This document shows positions 1 through 4,177 of a DNA stretch of 5,719 nt, piece by piece. The position numbers were made by a program, and so were the translations under genes. Positions within the stretch are counted from its first letter, which is position 1, and the number at the start of each line of letters is the position of its first letter. Under the pieces are notes generated by a model. It was not told the origin of the DNA. It made no database searches and saw only the letters and a list, made by a program, of their open reading frames with translations. Where the stretch lies: NCBI GenBank assembly GCA_037445375.1, contig JBBIKS010000092.1, positions 1 to 5,719 on the forward strand, written 5' to 3'. The DNA is from DYHD01 sp037445375 (GTDB lineage Bacteria > Nitrospirota > Thermodesulfovibrionia > Thermodesulfovibrionales > Dissulfurispiraceae).

Positions 1-145
1 AGTAGAGTAATGACAAAGGGATTTGTCAGATCAAGTCTTGACAAGTACACCTTATTATGCCTTTGTAAGCAAATCTCATTAAACTCAGTGCTTGATTGTT
101 TATCTGATAGCAAGGTAGAAGAATCTTTTTCAGGTAGTTAAGTAA
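1..145. other. Left-edge flank of the transposable element, no assignable gene
   Basis: This stretch lies outside the element and holds no gene I can identify. On the plus strand one frame stays open from the window edge to a TAA at 139-141 (46 codons, rich in Ser, Leu and Cys), so it could be the tail of a gene convergent with the ABC operon. On the minus strand another frame is also open, from 169 down to a TGA at 26-28. Neither resembles a family I know, and two open frames on opposite strands over so short a span argue little for coding. The clearest structure here is the hairpin at 11-28 and the palindrome next to it. Confidence 0.3.
11..44. repeat. Hairpin plus overlapping CAAG-T-CTTG palindrome
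   Basis: Positions 11-17 (TGACAAA) and 22-28 (TTTGTCA) are perfect inverted repeats separated by the four bases GGGA. TTGTCA at 23-28 can pair instead with TGACAA at 39-44, so two mutually exclusive hairpins are possible. Between them, TCAAGTCTTGA (31-41) is itself palindromic around T36. Its core TCAAGTCTTG also occurs, in reverse complement, in the right terminal repeat of the transposable element. It could be a REP-like site, a degraded element end or coincidence. Confidence 0.4.
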
Positions 146-169
146 GGGGTCAGGTCTTGTTTCTTGCAT
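146..169 (+). repeat. Left terminal inverted repeat
   Basis: It begins GGGGTCAGGTCTTG and matches the reverse complement of 1056-1079 at 23 of 24 positions; the single difference is G153 where the partner implies A. It contains the transposase stop codon (150-152 read on the minus strand) and the preceding five codons (Ala-Arg-Asn-Lys-Thr). The outermost ten bases beyond the stop codon region are GC-rich compared with the surroundings. Confidence 0.85.
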
Positions 170-1025
170 AATCTACATAATCTATATCCTTATTTACCAT
201 CCTACTTACCGTTGAGTAATGTATCCCAAGATAGTCAGCAACCTCTTTTTGGCTATATCCATATTTTTCTACAGCCTCTTTTGCCTTTCCGATTATCTCT
301 TTTTTTTCTTTTACACCTTCAAATAGTTCAGCTAATATAGGCCTCCCTATATATCTCTGGCTCTTTGGTATCTCTTTTGCTTCTTCAAATTTTTTTACAT
401 GATTTAAAAATCTTTTAATAAATTCATCCTCTCCAATTATGCTCTGCCCCTTCGTGCCTTTGAAGATTTTCTCTTTCCCTATGCCAGCCATGACAAACTC
501 ACTATATTTTTTCTCTGACTGTCTCCTCTTTGATCCAAATTGCCCTAATATCCAGTCTGTTGTTAAACAAGGATGCGGTTTTTCTTTTCCTGCTGTGCCG
601 AAGTAGCTGCTCCATTTCCAATCCTCAGGGTCTTTTGCTGTTTTTGCCCTTACAGGGTTCAACACCACATATCTGCATACTTCAAGCAGATGGCTTTCCT
701 TCTGGATTAATATCGCCTTGTATCTGCCCTGAAATATATGACCAACATTATTATGTCTTTTGTTGAATAGCTGAGTATAGACCCCATTTAGCTGCCTCAT
801 TCCATCAGAAAGATTTCCATCAGGCGTTTCTATGATAAGGTGATAATGATTATTCATAAGGCAATAAGCATGGCATAGCATGTTGTATCGGGTGTTTGCT
901 TTATGAAGTATCTCCAGAAATATCCTGCTATCCTCATCATCTATGAAGACTGGTCTTCTGGCGTTTCCGCGTGAAGTTATATGATAAACTGCTCCGTCAT
1001 ATTGTATTCTGAGAGGTCTTGCCAT
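150..1025 (-). CDS. REP-associated tyrosine transposase (RAYT), IS200-like HUH enzyme
   Basis: This 291-residue protein belongs to the Y1 transposase family (Transposase_17/TnpA-REP). The N-terminal catalytic domain spans about residues 1-145. It opens with the family-typical MARPLRI...YHITSRGN, carries the metal-binding HUH motif His60-Tyr61-His62 in NNHYHLIIE, then GHIFQGRYKA (95-104). The likely nucleophile is Tyr119 in CRYVVLNPVRA, placed as in other RAYTs. A C-terminal helix-turn-helix at about 253-277 (YGYSQKEVADYLGIHYSTVS) resembles the DnaA-like extension of this group. The known chemistry is single-strand cleavage and joining through a 5'-phosphotyrosine. The ATG at 1025 is the first possible start, because an in-frame TGA lies just upstream; no Shine-Dalgarno is visible, so expression may be weak. 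The frame is intact with all key residues present, so the enzyme looks functional. RAYTs are often single-copy and tied to REP repeats; here clear terminal repeats suggest a self-contained mobile unit. Confidence 0.93.
   Translation of the reverse strand: MARPLRIQYDGAVYHITSRGNARRPVFIDDEDSRIFLEILHKANTRYNMLCHAYCLMNNHYHLIIETPDGNLSDGMRQLNGVYTQLFNKRHNNVGHIFQGRYKAILIQKESHLLEVCRYVVLNPVRAKTAKDPEDWKWSSYFGTAGKEKPHPCLTTDWILGQFGSKRRQSEKKYSEFVMAGIGKEKIFKGTKGQSIIGEDEFIKRFLNHVKKFEEAKEIPKSQRYIGRPILAELFEGVKEKKEIIGKAKEAVEKYGYSQKEVADYLGIHYSTVSRMVNKDIDYVDYARNKT
167..184 (-). repeat. 9-bp tandem duplication near the transposase 3' end
   Basis: CATAATCTA occurs twice back to back (167-175 and 176-184). Read on the minus strand it encodes the repeated Asp-Tyr-Val / Asp-Tyr-Ala near the end of the transposase (residues about 282-287). 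Being three codons long it keeps the frame. The first copy overlaps the inner edge of the left terminal repeat, so it may be slippage or a trace of how the gene end and element end became joined. Confidence 0.7.
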
Positions 1026-1055
1026 ATTGTTTTTATAACATGGTCATCGCTTAAA

Positions 1056-1079
1056 ATGCAAGAAACAAGACTTGACCCC
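1056..1079 (-). repeat. Right terminal inverted repeat
   Basis: This is the partner of 146-169. It holds a short palindrome, CAAG-A-CTTG, at 1066-1074. Thirty bases separate it from the transposase start codon, leaving room for only a minimal promoter inside the element. Transcription could instead come from the upstream ABC operon, which reads in the same direction. Confidence 0.85.
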
Positions 1080-1088
1080 ACTGTCCGA

Positions 1089-1742
1089 CTACTGAATCCC
1101 GCCATCCTTAAGTCTGATAATGCTTTTTGCCCTGCCTGCAAGTTCAGAGTTGTGAGTAACCATTATCACAGTAAGTCCTTTTGAATTTAGCGACATTAGA
1201 AGTTCAAATATCTTTTCGCTATTCTCGGTATCGAGATTACCTGTAGGCTCATCCGCAAGCAAGATATCAGGGTCATTAATCAAAGCCCTTGCTACCGCAA
1301 CCCTTTGCATCTCACCGCCGCTTAGCTGGTTGGGATTATGATAAATCCTGTCCTTTAGTCCGACTGTCTCGATAATGGAGGTTATCTTATCCAATCCCTT
1401 TTTTTTCCCCGCAAAGATGAGCGGAAGCATTACATTTTCTAAAACGGAGAGCCTTGGGATAAGGTAAAACTGCTGAAATACAAAGCCAATTTTCTGTCTC
1501 CGTATCATCAGTAGGTCAGATTCTTTCATGTTTCCGACCTCAACACCATCTATTTTGATAGTGCCTTTTGTGGGCTTATCAAGGCAACCGATTAAATGAA
1601 GAAGTGTTGTTTTCCCTGAGCCAGAAGGTCCTGTTATAGAGATAAAATCGCCGGGCATTACACTGAAAGATATCCCTCGCAAGGCATAAACCCTTTCAGA
1701 ACCTCTCAAATAAATCTTTTCTATGTCTTTAAGCTCTATCAT
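1089..1742 (-). CDS. ABC transporter ATP-binding protein, LolD/MacB type
   Basis: At 217 residues this is the usual size for a stand-alone LolD/MacB-family nucleotide-binding subunit. All motifs are intact: Walker A GPSGSGKT (38-45), Q-loop Gln90/Gln91 (FVFQQFYLIP), signature LSGGE (140-144), Walker B ILLADE (160-165) followed by PTGNLD, and switch His197 in VTHN. The family-typical opening (IELKDIEKIY, then YALRGISFSV) is present. It acts at the cytoplasmic face of the inner membrane, powering the permease encoded just upstream. The ATG overlaps the permease stop codon by 4 nt (ATGA, 1739-1742), and a GAGG at 1753-1756 gives a 10-nt spaced ribosome site. It is the last gene of the operon; the transposable element starts 9 bp after its stop. 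I see no GC-rich hairpin plus U-tract terminator between them, so read-through into the transposase is possible. The exact substrate cannot be told from this subunit. Confidence 0.95.
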   Translation of the reverse strand: MIELKDIEKIYLRGSERVYALRGISFSVMPGDFISITGPSGSGKTTLLHLIGCLDKPTKGTIKIDGVEVGNMKESDLLMIRRQKIGFVFQQFYLIPRLSVLENVMLPLIFAGKKKGLDKITSIIETVGLKDRIYHNPNQLSGGEMQRVAVARALINDPDILLADEPTGNLDTENSEKIFELLMSLNSKGLTVIMVTHNSELAGRAKSIIRLKDGGIQ

Positions 1743-2902
1743 CCCCTGATTGCCTCAATCGGGCTTATAGTGGAAGCTTTCCATGCGGGATACGACCCAG
1801 ATAAAATACCTATGGACAGGGCGAATAGTAAGCAAAACACCGCAATCAAGGGTTCAAACAGGAGCATCCTGCCTGAAGGCACATAAGGGATAAATAGCTT
1901 GACAAAATTTTCTATAATTCCCGATGCAACGACTGCAAATATTATTCCTGCTATCCCGCCGGAAACTGTGATGATAATAGTCTCATTCATTATTATCTTG
2001 AAAATATCATATCTTGATGCCCCTACGGCTCTCATCATGCCTATCTCCTGTGTTCTCTCGAAAATAGCCATAAGAATAAGATTCATTACACCCACGGCGC
2101 TTACAATAATCGCGACCATAGCTATGGAAAGACTAAGTGTCTTGGCAGAGGCGGCAAGATTTGCGAGGCTGTTTAATACCTGCCCCATTGTTACTATCTG
2201 TATGCCGGGCACTTTCATCGAGATCTCCTCTGTTATACGACTTAGCTCCTCAGGGCGGGATATCTTAACCCCGATAGCGGTAACCCCTTGCGGCTTATTC
2301 AGAATTTCCTGAATCGCATTAAGAGGCATAAAGATATATGCGTCGTCCTGCCCTCCTGTCTTTTGAATGATACCGGAAACCCTGAAGTTTTTTGGATAAT
2401 CGGGATATTTAATTATATCACCTATCTTTAATTTGTCATGATCTGCTATCTCAAAACCGACGATTACCTCATAATCATTAGAAGGAAGATTTCCATTGAT
2501 TTGCCATGAGGGCTTGAGTTTAGGTATATGCTGCATATCCATTCCGTATATTATGTCTATCCTGCCTTTATTAGGATTGGGCAACTGAGTGATAAGAATT
2601 GGGGAGATAAGGTCAATTCCATTAAAGTCTTTGAGTTTATCAATAACTTCTACGTCCAGAAATTTAGGAACGACCGCAGCGTGCAGAACAAGGGATGCGA
2701 CTTCATGCGGGCAGCCCGATGAAACGACCATAAAATGCAAGCCGGTTGCATCAAGCTCTCTTGAGATCCCCCTTTCAAAACCCTTATTAAAAGAAATTAT
2801 CGAGAATATAAGGGCAACGGATGTTGCTATTCCTAAAAAAGCAAGTAATGACCTTGTCTTATGTCGTAGGATATTTTTAAAGGCGAGTTTGAGATATGGC
2901 AT
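1739..2902 (-). CDS. ABC transporter permease, MacB/FtsX superfamily
   Basis: This 387-residue inner-membrane permease has four predicted membrane segments in the MacB/LolC layout. TM1 is at about 17-37, followed by a large extracytoplasmic domain (about 38-250, MacB_PCD type), then TM2 (about 258-280), TM3 (about 309-333) and TM4 (about 350-370). Family hallmarks are the cytoplasmic loop FERTQEIGMMRAVGAS (281-296) and the ending YPAWKASTISPIEAIRG. These permeases do not form a classical transport channel; they use ATP to move a periplasmic domain (mechanotransmission) and extract lipoproteins or drive export. The unusual part is SSGCPHEVASLVLHAA (61-76) in the extracytoplasmic domain, with Cys64, His66, Glu67 and His74. 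This resembles my recollection of permeases encoded near iron or redox genes, a link I hold weakly. The ATG overlaps the preceding gene's stop by one base (TAATG) and has only a poor ribosome site, so translational coupling is likely. Substrate unknown. Confidence 0.93.
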   Translation of the reverse strand: MPYLKLAFKNILRHKTRSLLAFLGIATSVALIFSIISFNKGFERGISRELDATGLHFMVVSSGCPHEVASLVLHAAVVPKFLDVEVIDKLKDFNGIDLISPILITQLPNPNKGRIDIIYGMDMQHIPKLKPSWQINGNLPSNDYEVIVGFEIADHDKLKIGDIIKYPDYPKNFRVSGIIQKTGGQDDAYIFMPLNAIQEILNKPQGVTAIGVKISRPEELSRITEEISMKVPGIQIVTMGQVLNSLANLAASAKTLSLSIAMVAIIVSAVGVMNLILMAIFERTQEIGMMRAVGASRYDIFKIIMNETIIITVSGGIAGIIFAVVASGIIENFVKLFIPYVPSGRMLLFEPLIAVFCLLFALSIGILSGSYPAWKASTISPIEAIRG

Positions 2903-3267
2903 TAATATATCTCAATTCCATGGGCAATTATTTGAACATTATGCTGATCCCTTGCGACCTCGCCCATAACCATAGCCTTTTTTCCGGTTCTTGGAGGGAG
3001 TGTAACCCCATTAGGTGCAAGATTTATAAAAACCCTGCCTGTCCCATCGCTCAGGAAAAACCAGCATCCGCTTGATTGGCATTGGGTTGATATTACACCT
3101 TCAAGGATAACCATCTTGCCTTGCAGAGATGCATCTAAAAAAACATCTTTTACCTTAACGATAGGAGTTTTTTTATCAATAACCCCGCCATATTTTTCGG
3201 CAGAACAGCCTGGAGTGGAGATAGTCAAAATAAGCAATATATAAAACGAAATGTGTAATCTTTTCAT
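2902..3267 (-). CDS. Small OB-fold lipoprotein with a C-x4-C-W motif
   Basis: At 121 residues it has a Lys-Arg N-terminus, a hydrophobic stretch (about 5-18) and a lipobox-like TPGC with Cys21 as the probable lipidated residue. Thr at -3 and Pro at -2 make the lipobox atypical, so a plain signal peptide is the alternative. The mature part (about 36-118) reads as a five-strand OB-fold: VILEGVIS, then TQCQSSGCWFFLSDGTGRVF, then KKAMVMGEV, then VQIIAHGIEIY. The pair Cys63/Cys68 followed by Trp69 resembles the DUF4920/tRNA_anti-like group of secreted OB-fold proteins; in the periplasm it could form a disulfide or bind metal. It heads the operon and is joined to the permease by a 1-nt stop/start overlap, implying that it works with the ABC pair, perhaps as its periplasmic partner or cargo. 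The ATG follows a good AAGGAAGG. The precise function is unknown. Confidence 0.85.
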   Translation of the reverse strand: MKRLHISFYILLILTISTPGCSAEKYGGVIDKKTPIVKVKDVFLDASLQGKMVILEGVISTQCQSSGCWFFLSDGTGRVFINLAPNGVTLPPRTGKKAMVMGEVARDQHNVQIIAHGIEIY

Positions 3268-3279
3268 TGTTAAGTGTAT

Positions 3280-3287
3280 CCTTCCTT
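3280..3287 (-). promoter_or_regulatory. Ribosome binding site of the lipoprotein gene
   Basis: The minus-strand sequence AAGGAAGG lies 12 nt before the ATG at 3267. This is the strongest ribosome site seen near a start in the ABC operon. It supports this ATG and fits a first gene that recruits ribosomes while the two downstream genes rely on coupling. Confidence 0.6.
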
Positions 3288-3288
3288 T

Positions 3289-3316
3289 AGTATAGTTTTT
3301 AGACAGTTATTTATAA
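3289..3316 (-). promoter_or_regulatory. Weak sigma70-like promoter candidate for the lipoprotein/ABC operon
   Basis: On the minus strand TATACT (3289-3294, 5 of 6 to the -10 consensus) follows TTATAA (3311-3316, 4 of 6 to the -35 consensus) with a 16-bp spacer. The predicted start of transcription would fall at about 3282, inside the ribosome site, which weakens the call. An alternative -10, TATAAA (3310-3315), would put the dyad at 3326-3337 in the -35 region. The operon might also be read through from trpEG. Confidence 0.2.
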
Positions 3317-3325
3317 TTTCAAGTA

Positions 3326-3337
3326 GGTAAGTTTACC
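3326..3337. promoter_or_regulatory. Perfect 12-bp dyad GGTAA-GT-TTACC, possible operator
   Basis: The half-sites GGTAA (3326-3330) and TTACC (3333-3337) are exact inverted repeats around a 2-bp centre. The loop is too short for a hairpin, so this is better read as a protein-binding dyad than as an RNA structure. It sits about 60 bp upstream of the lipoprotein start codon, a usual place for an operator. The regulator is unknown, and a chance dyad of this length cannot be excluded. Confidence 0.3.
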
Positions 3338-3356
3338 CTGTTTTCTGAAACACATC

Positions 3357-3375
3357 GTTAGCCTAATAGGTTAGC
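3357..3375. promoter_or_regulatory. 19-bp imperfect dyad with GTTAGC direct repeats, possible operator
   Basis: The segment GTTAGCCTAATAGGTTAGC is centred on A3366. The inner arms CCTA/TAGG are perfect, and 7 of 9 positions are symmetric over the full 19 bp. The hexamer GTTAGC also appears twice in direct orientation (3357-3362 and 3370-3375), 13 bp apart. With the dyad at 3326-3337 this makes two candidate regulator sites about 36 bp apart in one intergenic region. No known regulator consensus is recognised. Confidence 0.35.
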
Positions 3376-3559
3376 AATGCTTTGAACAAAGGAATTCAAG
3401 ATAGAGACTTTAAGAGGAAAATTCATGCCTTAAGCCAATCTTCACTCCCAATTGCCTATTATTTTTTTCTGTTTTCACCAATTGCACAAATACAACAATT
3501 ATGCATACTATATGACAATCTAATTGTATTTTTAGACTAAATAAAGTCAACTGCTCAAT

Positions 3560-4132
3560 TCAGATAATCTTGAGTTTGAGAAAATTCTTAAGAAGGTCTT
3601 TACCTACAGTTGTGAGTATGGATTCAGGATGAAATTGAACACCTTCTACAACTATCTCTTTATGCCTGACCCCCATTATAACGCCGTCAGATGTCCATGC
3701 GGATATCTCGAGACAATCAGGAATTGTTTCCTTCTTGATTACAAGGGAATGATATCTCGTAGCTTCGAATGGATTCGGAAGTCCTTCAAATATTGTTGCC
3801 CCATCATGGTAAATTTGTGATGTCTTGCCGTGCATAAGGGTTGGCGCCCTGACTATTTCACCGCTAAAAGCTGCGCCTATTGATTGATGCCCTAAACATA
3901 CGCCCAAAATAGGGATTTTGCCTGCGAAGTGCTTGATCACATTTATAGATACACCTGCCTCTTTGGGTGAACATGGACCAGGCGATATGACAATCCTGTC
4001 TGGATTTAATTGCTCTATATCTTCTATCTGAATCTTGTCATTTCTGAATACCCTGATATCTTCACCTAGTTCTCCAAGATATTGGACAAGATTGTATGTG
4101 AATGAATCATAATTATCTATCATTAAGAGCAT
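3560..4132 (-). CDS. trpG: Anthranilate synthase component II (glutamine amidotransferase)
   Basis: This 190-residue class I glutamine amidotransferase is full length for stand-alone TrpG/PabA. It hydrolyses glutamine and channels ammonia to TrpE to make anthranilate from chorismate. It opens with the family signature MIDNYDSFTYNLVQYL and has the oxyanion-region PGPCSP (51-56). The catalytic triad is Cys79 (GVCLGHQ), His168 and Glu170 (VQFHPES). The 45-bp spacing after trpE assigns it to tryptophan synthesis, but TrpG proteins of this kind often also serve PabB in folate synthesis, and I see no separate pabA in the window. The ATG at 4132 is preferred: it gives the usual N-terminus, and an in-frame TAA lies just upstream. 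An internal ATG at 4123 (Met4) is the alternative. Neither has a ribosome site at normal spacing; the only good one lies 30 nt from the first ATG, which suggests unusual initiation or coupling to trpE. Confidence 0.96.
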   Translation of the reverse strand: MLLMIDNYDSFTYNLVQYLGELGEDIRVFRNDKIQIEDIEQLNPDRIVISPGPCSPKEAGVSINVIKHFAGKIPILGVCLGHQSIGAAFSGEIVRAPTLMHGKTSQIYHDGATIFEGLPNPFEATRYHSLVIKKETIPDCLEISAWTSDGVIMGVRHKEIVVEGVQFHPESILTTVGKDLLKNFLKLKII

Positions 4133-4146
4133 ATTTTAAAGATTAA

Positions 4147-4169
4147 GGGAATATTTCCCAACCCTCCTT
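4147..4169 (-). promoter_or_regulatory. Distant Shine-Dalgarno plus small hairpin before trpG
   Basis: In the trpE-trpG gap the minus strand has a full-consensus AAGGAGG (4163-4169), starting 8 nt after the trpE stop. It is 30 nt from the trpG ATG, far more than normal. Between them lies GGGAA-ATA-TTCCC (4147-4159), a 5-bp stem with a 3-nt loop. If folded, it would shorten the effective spacing to about 17 nt. The site may reload ribosomes finishing trpE. The trpE-trpG distance and the hairpin are seen directly; the function is inferred. Confidence 0.4.
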
Positions 4170-4177
4170 GTATAAGA

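Larger units (their letters stand above)
146..1079 (-). mobile_element. Compact RAYT/IS200-like element with terminal inverted repeats
   Basis: A 934-bp unit is bounded by near-perfect 24-bp inverted repeats (146-169 and 1056-1079) and contains one transposase gene that fills almost all of it. No target-site duplication is visible: the outer flanks are AGTAA on the left and ACTGT on the right. That fits HUH single-strand transposition, which makes no duplication. The right end lies 9 bp beyond the ABC ATPase stop codon, so the insertion spared the operon. Boundaries are inferred from the repeats. The true cleavage sites may differ by a few bases, and a second copy or an empty site would be needed to fix them. 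Confidence 0.75.
3268..3559. other. Intergenic region between trpG and the lipoprotein operon
   Basis: The 292 bp between the trpG stop and the lipoprotein start are AT-rich and have no convincing gene. Minus-strand ORFs of 14-22 codons exist but lack ribosome sites or start on poor contexts. No classical terminator follows trpG: the only nearby hairpin (ACAAT-TAG-ATTGT, 5-bp stem, at about 3519-3531) is AT-rich and lacks a U-tract in the right orientation. The T-run at about 3461-3468 would be a U-tract only for plus-strand RNA and has no stem before it. The lipoprotein-proximal half carries the dyads and promoter candidate listed separately. Confidence 0.6.

Noticed and set aside
530..766. 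Plus-strand ORF of 78 codons inside the transposase gene
   Set aside because: It is antisense to a clearly conserved transposase, has no ribosome site and its translation resembles no family.
1058..1088. Right terminal repeat acting as a terminator for the ABC operon
   Set aside because: The only local stem is CAAG/CTTG with a one-base loop, too small to fold, and no proper U-run follows.
981..1184. Plus-strand ORF of 67 codons crossing the right element end
   Set aside because: It spans the transposase start, the terminal repeat and the end of the ABC ATPase gene in antisense, so it is a chance frame; only the outward ATG in the repeat was kept as a finding.
1899..2312. Plus-strand ORF of 137 codons opposite the permease
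   Set aside because: It is a shadow of the permease: Ile/Thr/Ala-rich composition is the antisense image of membrane segments, and there is no start context.
2528..2969. Two plus-strand ORFs opposite the permease 5' part and lipoprotein 3' end
   Set aside because: Both are antisense to well-supported coding sequence and lack ribosome sites or recognisable motifs.
3519..3531. Hairpin ACAAT-TAG-ATTGT downstream of trpG as a terminator
   Set aside because: The stem is five AT-rich pairs with no U-tract following in the transcribed direction, so it would not be expected to terminate transcription.
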